Assembly (NCBI RefSeq): GCF_000620145.1
Contig: NZ_JHVM01000009.1
Span: forward strand, 1 to 64,000
Length of the DNA: 64,000 bases
Direction of reading: 5' to 3'
DNA from: Deefgea rivuli DSM 18356
Lineage (GTDB): Bacteria; Pseudomonadota; Gammaproteobacteria; Burkholderiales; Chitinibacteraceae
Shown: positions 51,882 through 60,662 of the stretch, one piece after another
How the letters are laid out: every line of letters starts with the position of its first letter
Position numbering within the stretch: position 1 is the stretch's first letter
Position numbers and translations under genes: made by a program
The notes under the pieces: generated by a model
What the model was told of the DNA's origin: nothing
Database searches by the model: none
Seen by the model: the letters and a program-made list of their open reading frames with translations, nothing else

Positions 51882-54200
51882 ATGAAATCGATTTTCCAAC
51901 GTCTTGCTATTGAACTTGCTTGTCGTGAACCACAAGTCGTCGCCGCAGTCGCTTTGCTGGATGAAGGCGCGACCGTACCGTTTATTTCGCGCTATCGCAA
52001 AGAAGCCACGGGCGGCTTGGACGACACGCAAATGCGCTTGCTGGAAGAACGTTTGCGTTATTTGCGCGAGTTGGAAGATCGCCGTTCTGCCATTATTGAT
52101 ACGATTCGCGAGCAAGGCAAACTCACTTCAGAACTTGAAGGGGTATTGCTCGCTGCGGATAATAAACAAAGGCTTGAGGACTTATACCTGCCCTATAAGC
52201 AAAAACGCCGCACCAAAGCACACATCGCGCGTGAAGCGGGTTTAGCGCCGTTGGCGGATTTGCTACTCAACGATCCACAACAAAATCCAGAGCAAGCCGC
52301 CGCTGAATTTATTAATGTCGAGCAAGGCGTGGCGGATGTGAAAGCGGCGCTGGATGGCGCGCGAGCGATTTTGCTCGAAACATGGAGCGAAGATGCGGCC
52401 TTGATCGGCGCTTTACGTGCGCATTTACAGCGCGAAGGCCAACTGAAAACGACGGTGATTGCGGGGCAAGAAGCTGCTGGCGCGAAATTTAGCGATTATT
52501 TTGATTTTGCCGAGAGCCTGACTGCGATGCCATCGCATCGCGTATTGGCGGTGCTGCGTGGTCGTAATGAAGGATTTTTGGCGCTTAATTTATGGTTGCC
52601 AGAAGAAATCGAAGCCAATGGCCGGATGAGTACGCCGAATCGCTGCGAGCTGATGATCGCCAAACACGTGGGTATCAATCAGCAAAATCGGCCAGCCGAT
52701 AAATGGTTGAGCGACACGGTGCGCTTGGCGTGGCGCGCCAAAATTGCGCTTTCTCTGGAAAGTGAATTGCTGACCGCCGCGCGTGAACGCGCTGATTTGG
52801 AAGCGATTCGCGTGTTTGCGCTGAACTTAAAAGATTTATTGCTCGCTGCGCCGGCTGGGCCGCGTGCGACTTTGGGCTTAGATCCCGGCCTACGCACGGG
52901 CGTCAAAGTCGCGGTGGTGGATGCGACAGGCAAGTTTGTCGCGCATGACACGATTTACCCGCACGAGCCGCGCCGCGATTGGGATCAGTCTTTGGCGGTA
53001 CTGGCGCGTCTGTGTAAAACGCATAACGTCGAGTTGATCGCCATTGGTAATGGCACGGCGAGCCGTGAAACCGATAAATTGGCCGCTGAGTTGATCGAGC
53101 AGTTGGTTAAAGCTGGCGCAAAAAAACCAGCCAAAATCGTCGTGTCCGAAGCGGGCGCTTCGGTGTATTCGGCGTCTGAATTGGCGGCGAAAGAGTTTCC
53201 GGATTTGGATGTGTCGATTCGCGGCGCGGTGTCGATTGCACGGCGCTTGCAAGATCCGCTGGCTGAATTGGTTAAGATTGACCCGAAAGCGATTGGTGTT
53301 GGTCAATATCAGCACGATGTGAATCAAAGCGAATTAGCGCGGATGCTCGATGCGGTGGTTGAGGATTGCGTGAATGCGGTTGGCGTGGATGTGAATATCG
53401 CCTCTGCGGCATTGCTAGCGAGGGTATCGGGTTTAAGCTCAACGATGGCAATGAATCTAGTCACATACCGTGATGAGCATGGTGCATTTAAAAATCGTAA
53501 AGCTTTACTGAAAGTACCGCGTTTGGGTGATAAAGCGTTTGAACTGTCGGCTGGATTTTTGCGCATTAGCGGTGGTGATAATCCACTCGATGCGTCCGCG
53601 GTGCATCCAGAAGCTTACCCATTGGTCGAGAAAATCATTAGCCAAGTAAAGCAAAATATCCGCAGCATCATTGGTGATAAAGCGGTATTGCAGCAGATTA
53701 ATCCGGCGGCGCTGGTGGATGAGCGCTTTGGTTTGCCAACCGTGAAAGACGTTTTGGCCGAATTAGAAAAACCCGGGCGGGATCCACGGCCTGAATTTAA
53801 AACGGCGACCTTTGCCGATGGTGTTGAAGACATCAAGGATTTACGCGTGGATATGGTGCTGGAAGGCGTGGTCAGCAATGTGACTAACTTTGGCGCGTTT
53901 GTCGATGTTGGCGTACATCAAGATGGTTTGGTGCATATTTCTTGCTTAGCGGAAAAATTCGTCAAAGACCCCCGCGAAGTGGTTAAAGCTGGAGATGTGG
54001 TGAAAGTCAAAGTCACCGAAATCGACGTGCCGCGCAAACGGATTGCGCTGACAATGCGTTTGAATGAAGTGACGCGGGAAAAGGCCAGCAGTGTGAGTGC
54101 GCAGCCGATGACGAGCAAGGAGAGAAAAATAGTCGCAACGCCAGCGCCGCAGATGGGCGCAATGGCCGATCAATTAGCGGCATTGAAATTAAAGCGTTAA
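51882..54200 (+). CDS. tex: RNA-binding transcriptional accessory protein Tex
   Basis: 772 residues. The N-terminal Tex helical region contains [20 protein letters not shown] and [21 protein letters not shown] YqgF-like RNase H fold follows at about 325-450 ([50 protein letters not shown]). Helix-hairpin-helix motifs lie at about 490-560 ([18 protein letters not shown]). A C-terminal S1 domain (about 655-725) has [26 protein letters not shown]. Tex binds RNA and RNA polymerase and affects expression and stress tolerance. It has its own terminator just after the stop. Confidence 0.97.
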   Translation: MKSIFQRLAIELACREPQVVAAVALLDEGATVPFISRYRKEATGGLDDTQMRLLEERLRYLRELEDRRSAIIDTIREQGKLTSELEGVLLAADNKQRLEDLYLPYKQKRRTKAHIAREAGLAPLADLLLNDPQQNPEQAAAEFINVEQGVADVKAALDGARAILLETWSEDAALIGALRAHLQREGQLKTTVIAGQEAAGAKFSDYFDFAESLTAMPSHRVLAVLRGRNEGFLALNLWLPEEIEANGRMSTPNRCELMIAKHVGINQQNRPADKWLSDTVRLAWRAKIALSLESELLTAARERADLEAIRVFALNLKDLLLAAPAGPRATLGLDPGLRTGVKVAVVDATGKFVAHDTIYPHEPRRDWDQSLAVLARLCKTHNVELIAIGNGTASRETDKLAAELIEQLVKAGAKKPAKIVVSEAGASVYSASELAAKEFPDLDVSIRGAVSIARRLQDPLAELVKIDPKAIGVGQYQHDVNQSELARMLDAVVEDCVNAVGVDVNIASAALLARVSGLSSTMAMNLVTYRDEHGAFKNRKALLKVPRLGDKAFELSAGFLRISGGDNPLDASAVHPEAYPLVEKIISQVKQNIRSIIGDKAVLQQINPAALVDERFGLPTVKDVLAELEKPGRDPRPEFKTATFADGVEDIKDLRVDMVLEGVVSNVTNFGAFVDVGVHQDGLVHISCLAEKFVKDPREVVKAGDVVKVKVTEIDVPRKRIALTMRLNEVTREKASSVSAQPMTSKERKIVATPAPQMGAMADQLAALKLKR

Positions 54201-54202
54201 TC

Positions 54203-54232
54203 AAAAAAGCCAATCTGAGGATTGGCTTTTTT
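54203..54232 (+). terminator. Rho-independent terminator of tex
   Basis: AAAAAAGCCAATC pairs with GATTGGCTTTTTT around TGAG, three bases after the tex stop. Confidence 0.93.
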
Positions 54233-54575
54233 GTGCTGCAAATTAATTTAATTATTTATTATGTTTAAATGAAAAACCAGTATTGAGAATATGTTTTTGA
54301 TGTAGTCCGCACAATGCTGCTACCAACCCTAGCCCTGATTTCTCAGTATTTTTTTGATTGGTGGCGCTGTTCGCTGGTTTGGCGATTGAATGAGTTTGTG
54401 CGTTAGTTGCGTAGCTTGGCATGGTCAGCAAATCTATTGAATTGTTTCCTTTTTTATCGGTTAATGACTTAAATTCTTTAATGTGAAATGCATAAATGCT
54501 TGAAATTCATGCTTTAATCATGATCTAGCTGCGCGCTTCAATCGTGGCTGCAGCTTGGATTTACCGCGATTGACC
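54233..54575. other. AT-rich intergenic region after tex
   Basis: About 340 bases between the tex terminator and the convergent GDPD stop. No gene, repeat copy or second terminator is convincing. A 30-codon frame from the ATG near 54312 lacks a ribosome-binding site. Confidence 0.45.
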
Positions 54576-55250
54576 TTATTGAATCGCAGGTGCATTGGCA
54601 AGCCCCACCATACTGGGATGGTCGGTAATGATCCCGTCGATACCAAATTCGCGACACCATTGGTGCTCGTTTTCATTGGCGGCACCGTACACATAATGGG
54701 CAAATCCCAGATGGCTGGCTTCGAGTAAAAAATCAGGGTCAAGAATGTCGTAATTCCAGACCAGTGTACGCAAACGTGGATTATGAATTGCACCTTCTAT
54801 TAGGGTATTAACCGATAGGGGTCGATGGGAAAGGAGTAGGGCGCAATACACATCCAGGGTATTTGCTGCCTCATGGATTAAATGATGGCAGAATGAAGAC
54901 AGTAAAATCGGCGTTTTGTGCTGAACATTCCGAATCGTATTAATTGCGCTACTCATGCATGCGGGAGTTTTTAGCTCAATATTCCAAAATGCATTGGGAA
55001 ATGCATCCAAAGCTTCATTTAAGGTGGGTACGATAAAGCCCGCTTGATGCGATAATTCAGTCCGAGTTAAGCCAGCAACCGCTTGCCCCTGTGGGCTGAG
55101 CCGGTCGTGATACAAAATCGCTTCGCTATCGGCTGAAAGCCGGACATCTGTTTCAAGTCCATCAAATCCCACCGCTAGAGCGGCGGCAAAAGCAGCCAGC
55201 GTGTTTTCTGATTGATGGCTGGATAAACCACGGTGTGAGAGCAAGCGCAT
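54576..55250 (-). CDS. ugpQ: Glycerophosphodiester phosphodiesterase
   Basis: 224 residues from ATG 55250; a TTG 9 bases upstream is the alternative. The cytoplasmic GDPD fold has the full active site: LLSHRGLSSHQSENTLAAFA (catalytic His, Glu), FDGLETDVRLSADSEAILYHD (metal Glu/Asp and second His) and NIELKTP. It splits glycerophosphodiesters into glycerol 3-phosphate and an alcohol. There is no signal peptide, so it is of UgpQ rather than GlpQ type. It is divergent from the patatin gene, with only about 50 bases between. Confidence 0.92.
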   Translation of the reverse strand: MRLLSHRGLSSHQSENTLAAFAAALAVGFDGLETDVRLSADSEAILYHDRLSPQGQAVAGLTRTELSHQAGFIVPTLNEALDAFPNAFWNIELKTPACMSSAINTIRNVQHKTPILLSSFCHHLIHEAANTLDVYCALLLSHRPLSVNTLIEGAIHNPRLRTLVWNYDILDPDFLLEASHLGFAHYVYGAANENEHQWCREFGIDGIITDHPSMVGLANAPAIQ

Positions 55251-55298
55251 ATAACTCAACCTTAAAAATTAAACAAATTTAATTGTAGGATGAAAACA

Positions 55299-57488
55299 AT
55301 GATCAAACCCAAACGAATCAGTGTACTCAAGCAAGTCTTGCTGGCTTTGCCATTGTTCGTTTTATCCGTGCAGGCTTTGGCCGAGCGACCGCGAATTGGT
55401 TTGGTACTGGGCGGTGGTGGTGCGCGCGGCTTTGCCCATGTGGGCGTACTAAAAATTATGGAAGAAAATCACATTCCAGTTGATTGCGTGATCGGCACCA
55501 GTATTGGTTCATTGGTGGGCGCGGCCTATGCGACAGGGCGAACGCCGAGCGAGATGGAGGAGCGGATTCAGCAGGCCAATTGGAGCGAATTACTGAGTAT
55601 TTCTTTGCCGCGCCAAGTTAGTACATTTCGTCAAAAGCAAGACGACCCTTATTCTTTGTTGGTCGAATTAGGTTTAAGCGATAGCGGCAATATTAAATTG
55701 CCGACCGCCGCAATTAGCACACAGAAAATTGGCTTTTTTCTACGTGAGCTGACGTTTGCCGGAACGGTGAACAATTTTGACGAGCTGGGTATTCCCTATC
55801 GTGCGATTGCGACTGATTTTGAAACGGGCGAAATGGTGGTGCAAAAAGACGGTGATTTGGTGACCGCCATGCGCGCCAGTATGTCGGTACCTGGTGTATT
55901 TCCGGTGGTGTACTCGCAAGGCCGCACTTTAGTGGATGGCGGGCTGGTGCGCAATTTGCCGGTGGATGTGGCGAGAGAAACCTGCGCGGACGTCGTGATT
56001 GCCGTGGATGTGGGTTCTGCGCCTTTAAGAGCTTATGAAATTAATAATATTTTTTCAGTCGCGGATCAATATACTCGCTTGATGATGGTTCAGAACGTTA
56101 GACCACAATTGGAAAGTCTGGGGTCACAAGATTTGCTGATTAGTCCTGAATTTGGCGAGCTGTCATCCGGTGATTTTGGTAAAGGCGAAGTATTGATTGA
56201 AGTGGGACGCAAAGCCGCTTTGAGCGTTTTGCCGCAATTACAAAAATTTGCCGTTTCGCCAGAACAATACGATCAATGGCAGCAGCGCCGTGCCGATATG
56301 CGCTTAAAACCGAAATTGGTCAAAGAAGTGACCGTTGAAGCCGGTAAAGTCGTTAATCCCGAAGTGTTGAGAAAAGTATTGGATATTGATCTGAATGAAC
56401 CACTGCATTCAACGGAATTTCACGATAATTTAATGCAGGTCTATGCACGCGGTGATCATAGCCAGATTAATTACGATTTAGGTCAGGGTAAAGATGGCGA
56501 TACGGTCGCGATTTTGCCGATAGAGAAAAGTTGGGGACCTAATTATTTGCGCTTTGGCTTGAGTTTTGCGACTGATTTTACTAATTCACAGCCGTGGAAT
56601 ATTAGCGCGCAATATCGCCGAACTTGGTTGAATGATTTGGGTGCAGAATGGAAAACAATGTTGCAAGTGGGAAGTTCCACTTTGGTGCAAACCGAGTTTT
56701 ATCAACCGATAAAACTGGATGAGTCACTGTTTATTTCTACCTATTATAAATACTTTAGAGGACCTTTATCAATTTGGCTCGATGACGAAGATATTGCGCA
56801 ATATAACTACAATAAATCATCGATTGGTTTTGATTTTGGTTCTATTTTATCTAATCACAGCGAACTGCGTGTTGGCCCTGTCTATAATAATTACAGCGGT
56901 AATCGAACCATCGGCCAGATTCAGTTGCCAGATTCGTCAAACCATGATTATGGCGTTCGGTTTAATGTTTTCTATGATGATTTAGATAATTATTTCTTTC
57001 CGAAGAACGGTCAATTCTTTAATGCTTATGGCTATTACTCCGTCGGTGTTGGCAAGCAGCATGATGATTACGGAATTTATGGTTTTGTGTATCGAACCGC
57101 GATTCCTGTCGGCTCGGATGCCTTGCAATTTAAATTAAAAGGGCAGAATGTTTACAATTCAGCACCTTTGTTTGCTGATGTAAAATGGCTGGGTGGATTC
57201 CTGAATTTATCGAGTTATAACTATCAACAATTAGTTGGTGATAAGTTTGTTTATGGCTCGGCTCAGTATCTGCATTCAATTGGGTTTTTATCGGGTAGTT
57301 ATCTAGGGACGGCAGTGGAAGTGGGCCGTGTGTTTGATAATTTTAATCCGGATGTCGATGAAAAGTGGCATTACTCAGGCTCAGTCTATTTAGCGTATGA
57401 CAGTTATCTCGGGCCCTTGTATTTAGGGGCCGCGTATGGCGGCAACCGTCAAGCTCGTTTTTATATGATGCTGGGTAAGCAATTCTAA
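55299..57488 (+). CDS. Patatin-like phospholipase fused to a BamA-type barrel (PlpD, type Vd secretion)
   Basis: 729 residues from ATG 55299, chosen because AGGA lies 8 bases upstream (ATG 55290 is too close to it). After a signal peptide (VLLALPLFVLSVQALA) comes a patatin domain: IGLVLGGGGARGFAHVGVLK (oxyanion loop), CVIGTSIGSLVGAAYATG (GxSxG nucleophile) and VDGGLVRNLPVDVA (Asp-Gly dyad). A POTRA-like domain (about 330-400) leads to a 16-stranded-type barrel with alternating aromatic strands, ending MMLGKQF with terminal Phe. This is the PlpD/type Vd design: a phospholipase A1 displayed or released by its own barrel. It is followed after 16 bases by a SulP gene. Confidence 0.93.
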   Translation: MIKPKRISVLKQVLLALPLFVLSVQALAERPRIGLVLGGGGARGFAHVGVLKIMEENHIPVDCVIGTSIGSLVGAAYATGRTPSEMEERIQQANWSELLSISLPRQVSTFRQKQDDPYSLLVELGLSDSGNIKLPTAAISTQKIGFFLRELTFAGTVNNFDELGIPYRAIATDFETGEMVVQKDGDLVTAMRASMSVPGVFPVVYSQGRTLVDGGLVRNLPVDVARETCADVVIAVDVGSAPLRAYEINNIFSVADQYTRLMMVQNVRPQLESLGSQDLLISPEFGELSSGDFGKGEVLIEVGRKAALSVLPQLQKFAVSPEQYDQWQQRRADMRLKPKLVKEVTVEAGKVVNPEVLRKVLDIDLNEPLHSTEFHDNLMQVYARGDHSQINYDLGQGKDGDTVAILPIEKSWGPNYLRFGLSFATDFTNSQPWNISAQYRRTWLNDLGAEWKTMLQVGSSTLVQTEFYQPIKLDESLFISTYYKYFRGPLSIWLDDEDIAQYNYNKSSIGFDFGSILSNHSELRVGPVYNNYSGNRTIGQIQLPDSSNHDYGVRFNVFYDDLDNYFFPKNGQFFNAYGYYSVGVGKQHDDYGIYGFVYRTAIPVGSDALQFKLKGQNVYNSAPLFADVKWLGGFLNLSSYNYQQLVGDKFVYGSAQYLHSIGFLSGSYLGTAVEVGRVFDNFNPDVDEKWHYSGSVYLAYDSYLGPLYLGAAYGGNRQARFYMMLGKQF

Positions 57489-57504
57489 GCGGAGTCTGAT
57501 ATTC

Positions 57505-59220
57505 ATGCTCACAACTTGCTGGCGCAAGCTGCGCAGCAACAGCTGGCAGGCGAGTATCCGAGCGGATTTGCTGGCTGCGCTGTCGGTGGCCGTGCTGTCT
57601 GTGCCTGCGGTGATTGCATACGCTGAGCTCATTGGTTTACCTGCTCATGCCGGATTGCTGGCGGCCATTGCAGGGATGCTGGCTTATGGCCTGATGGGGG
57701 CATCCAAGCAAGTGATTGTTGGGCCTGACGCTGCGATTGCGCTCTTGATTGCGGGTGGTATTGCGCCACTTTCAGGGGGTAATGTCTTAGAGGCTTTGGC
57801 TCTTGCTGCTTTGCTGGCAATACTGGTTGGTTTTGTGATGATGGCCGCAGCCTGGGCACGGCTGGGCGTACTGGCTGAATTTCTATCCAAACCCGTATTG
57901 ATTGGTTTTTTGCAGGGTGCGTCGGTCATTTTGATTGGCACGCAAATCGGCAAATTATTTGGAATCTCACTGAGCGAGCCAAGCTTTTTACCGCGAATGG
58001 CGCAATTATTGTCTCAGCTTAGTCATACACATTGGCTCACTTTGGCGCTGGGGCTGATTTTTTTAGTTTTGTATGCCTTATTAAATCGTTTGCGGCCCCG
58101 ATGGCCAGTGACGGTGATTTTGTTTGCTGCGGTGATTCTGGCTGACGTTCTCTTCGATTTTCAACGGTTTGGTATCAGCATGGTGGGGGCGCCTAGCTCT
58201 GAGGCTTTGGTGCCGCACTGGCCTGCATTTAGCTTTACTGCTTTAGCGGCTTTATTGCCGACGGCAGTGGGGATTACGATGTTGGCCATGCCGGAAGGGA
58301 TTTTATTGGCACGCGCTTTTGCACAGCGGCATGGCGATCAAGTCGATGCCAATCGGGAAATTATGGCGCTGGGTGTGGCCAATATTGCGGCAGGATTTGC
58401 GGGTGGTTTTGCGATTGGGGCGAGCCAGTCCAGAACGACGATCAATGATGCTTCCGGCGCACAAAGCGCCGCTGCGGGGCTGTTTGCTGGCATTATTTTA
58501 TTATTTTTTCTGTTTGTATTATCTGATTTGCTTGATCATTTGCCGGTGGTGATTGTGGCGGCTTTATTGATCCGAGCCGGATCACAATTGATCGATTTGC
58601 CGGCATTTAGGGAATTGTGGCGGCTGGATGCTCTAGCGGCTGGTTTGGCGATTGCGACGGCGTGTGGTGTGGTGGTGGTCGGCGTTTTACCCGGAATTTT
58701 ATTGGGCATTTTATTGTCGCTATTACATTTAATTCGGATGTTTTCCAATCCGGCGGATGCAATTTTACGGCAAACAAAAGATGGGTATCATGATGTAGGT
58801 ACTGATCAAAAAGGGCTGGATGACTATACCCATGATGGTGTGTTGGTTTATCGGTTTTATGCGCCATTAATTTTTGTGAATGCGAGTTTTTTTGTTATGC
58901 GAATTAGGGGTTTACTGCAGGATTGCCCTAATTTGAAATGCATTATTATTGATGCACAGGCGATCGTGAAGCTTGACGTGAGTGCTGCAGAGCAATTGCA
59001 AGCATTGATTGGCGAGTTGGAGTTGCAAAATATCAGGATGAAATGGGCGCGTTGTAATCGCCCATTACGTGATGATTTGACGCGTTTTGGTATTACTGCT
59101 GTTTTAGGGGACGGTGCAATTTATGCGCATTTAGATGATGCGGTCGCGGCGTTTCATTGGCAGAGTGTGGCTCATTTGGCCACCGAGATCCCCCCTTACA
59201 CCTTGAAAAAAAACGTTTGA
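57505..59220 (+). CDS. SulP/SLC26-family anion transporter with STAS domain (second copy)
   Basis: 571 residues; GCGGAG precedes the ATG, and the gap to the patatin stop is 16 bases, so the two share a transcript. SulP signatures: ADLLAALSVAVLSVPAVIAYAEL, KQVIVGPDAAIALLIAGGIA, FLSKPVLIGFLQGASVILIG and GVANIAAGFAGGFAIGASQSRTTINDASGAQSAAAGL. The STAS domain covers about 440-550 (GVLVYRFYAPLIFVNASFF, IIIDAQAIVKLDVSAAEQLQ), with Asp-Val-Ser-Ala at the usual phosphorylatable helix. It is only distantly like the first SulP protein at 40000, so it is not a recent duplicate. Substrate unknown. Confidence 0.92.
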   Translation: MLTTCWRKLRSNSWQASIRADLLAALSVAVLSVPAVIAYAELIGLPAHAGLLAAIAGMLAYGLMGASKQVIVGPDAAIALLIAGGIAPLSGGNVLEALALAALLAILVGFVMMAAAWARLGVLAEFLSKPVLIGFLQGASVILIGTQIGKLFGISLSEPSFLPRMAQLLSQLSHTHWLTLALGLIFLVLYALLNRLRPRWPVTVILFAAVILADVLFDFQRFGISMVGAPSSEALVPHWPAFSFTALAALLPTAVGITMLAMPEGILLARAFAQRHGDQVDANREIMALGVANIAAGFAGGFAIGASQSRTTINDASGAQSAAAGLFAGIILLFFLFVLSDLLDHLPVVIVAALLIRAGSQLIDLPAFRELWRLDALAAGLAIATACGVVVVGVLPGILLGILLSLLHLIRMFSNPADAILRQTKDGYHDVGTDQKGLDDYTHDGVLVYRFYAPLIFVNASFFVMRIRGLLQDCPNLKCIIIDAQAIVKLDVSAAEQLQALIGELELQNIRMKWARCNRPLRDDLTRFGITAVLGDGAIYAHLDDAVAAFHWQSVAHLATEIPPYTLKKNV

Positions 59221-59342
59221 GCCTCACTTCATCATGACTTTGTCTTAATACAAAGCTGAATCTGAAAATCGAAAAAATTATGAAATTTATTGATCGTTTG
59301 CTCGGCCGTGCAACTGCCGCGTCTAGCCAAGGAAATCCCGCC

Positions 59343-60449
59343 ATGAATGATCCCCAGCTCGACACCCAACTCGAACTACTCCGCCAAACCCTTGCCACAT
59401 TGATCGACCCAGATACGGGCAAAGACTATATCGCCGCCAAGTGCGTGAAAAACCTGCAATGGCAGGACGGCGCGGTGAGTTTAGATTTAGTGTTGGGCTA
59501 TCCGGCGCAAAGCCAGTTTGCGGCGCGTCAAGCGCAAGTGGCGAGCGCTTTATCAAAACTGGAAGGCGTGAATTCAGTCGTAGTGAATGTGAGCAGTCAA
59601 ATCACCGCACATGCCGTCGCGCGTGGTTTGCCACTGCAAAGTGGTATTAAAAATATTATCGCAGTGGCATCGGGCAAGGGCGGCGTCGGCAAATCGACGA
59701 CATCGGTCAATTTGGCGCTGGCCTTGGCCGCAGAAGGCGCGCGCGTGGGTTTGCTGGATGCCGATATTTACGGACCGAGTTTGCCAACGATGATGGGCGT
59801 GGCTGATCAGCACCCTGAAACGACTGAGAATAAATTCATCAAACCGATTGAGCATTACGGCGTGCAAGTGATGTCGATTGGTTTTTTGATCGACCCCGAA
59901 CAGCCTATGGTGTGGCGTGGTCCGATGGTGACGCAAGCGTTGACGCAATTGTTGAATGATACGCAGTGGGATAATTTGGATTATCTGGTCATTGATTTGC
60001 CGCCAGGCACGGGTGATATTCAGCTGACTTTGTCGCAAAAAGTACCGGTAACGGGCGCAGTGATTGTGACGACACCGCAAGATATTGCGCTGCTCGATGC
60101 GCGTAAAGGCTTAAAAATGTTTGAAAAAGTCGGCGTGCCGATTTTTGGTATTGTCGAAAATATGAGTATGCATGTGTGTAGCAATTGCGGGCATATGGAG
60201 CCAATTTTTGGTGAAGGCGGTGGCGATAAAATGAGCCAAGAGTATGGCACTGAATTACTCGGTAAATTGCCGTTGGATTTATCGATTCGTCTGAATGCCG
60301 ATGCCGGTAAGCCAACGGTGGCTGCCGATAGTGATGGCGAAATTGCGGCGCTGTATAAAGCGATTGCACGCAAAGTGGCCGTCAAAATTGCTGCGAAATC
60401 ACAAGACTTTTCGAGCAAATTCCCGAAGATTGTGATTCAAAATACCTAA
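59343..60449 (+). CDS. apbC: Iron-sulfur cluster carrier ATPase (ApbC/Mrp)
   Basis: 368 residues from ATG 59343, after AAGGA; an in-frame ATG at 59280 would add 21 residues (MKFIDRLLGRATAASS). The N-terminal DUF59/MIP18 domain has LIDPDTGKDYIAAKCVKNL. The Mrp NTPase has IIAVASGKGGVGKSTTSVNL, LLDADIYGPSLPTMMG, PMVWRGPMVTQALTQLL and DYLVIDLPPGTGDIQLTL. The bridging cysteines are in HVCSNCGHMEPIFGEGGG. As a dimer it carries and transfers a 4Fe-4S cluster. It is a single gene with its own terminator. Confidence 0.95.
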   Translation: MNDPQLDTQLELLRQTLATLIDPDTGKDYIAAKCVKNLQWQDGAVSLDLVLGYPAQSQFAARQAQVASALSKLEGVNSVVVNVSSQITAHAVARGLPLQSGIKNIIAVASGKGGVGKSTTSVNLALALAAEGARVGLLDADIYGPSLPTMMGVADQHPETTENKFIKPIEHYGVQVMSIGFLIDPEQPMVWRGPMVTQALTQLLNDTQWDNLDYLVIDLPPGTGDIQLTLSQKVPVTGAVIVTTPQDIALLDARKGLKMFEKVGVPIFGIVENMSMHVCSNCGHMEPIFGEGGGDKMSQEYGTELLGKLPLDLSIRLNADAGKPTVAADSDGEIAALYKAIARKVAVKIAAKSQDFSSKFPKIVIQNT

Positions 60450-60470
60450 TTTGAAGTGCCAATTAAAGCC

Positions 60471-60498
60471 AAAAACCCAAGCTTGCTTGGGTTTTTTA
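60471..60498 (+). terminator. Rho-independent terminator of apbC
   Basis: AAAAACCCAAG pairs with CTTGGGTTTTT around CTTG. Confidence 0.93.
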
Positions 60499-60547
60499 TT
60501 GTCTAGGCTTTGTTGGCTTGCGGTTTTGCGTATAAATTTTTTTCTTT

Positions 60548-60561
60548 AACTGACGTCAGTT
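60548..60561. promoter_or_regulatory. Palindromic operator candidate
   Basis: AACTGACGTCAGTT, a perfect 14-bp palindrome 100 bases upstream of the acyltransferase/acyl-ligase gene and after the apbC terminator. It has the size and symmetry of a TetR- or FadR-like site. No regulator gene is nearby. Confidence 0.45.
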
Positions 60562-60662
60562 TTGCGGTTTGACGTGGTTTTCGTGGGCGAAATGCGCTGC
60601 ATGGCTTTGCATGTCATCGTGCTAGTGTCAGACTACGCCGACTGATTTTCAGAGAGGCTTAT

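Noticed and set aside
54312-54404. 30-codon frame after tex
   Set aside because: No ribosome-binding site, no recognisable features, length expected by chance.
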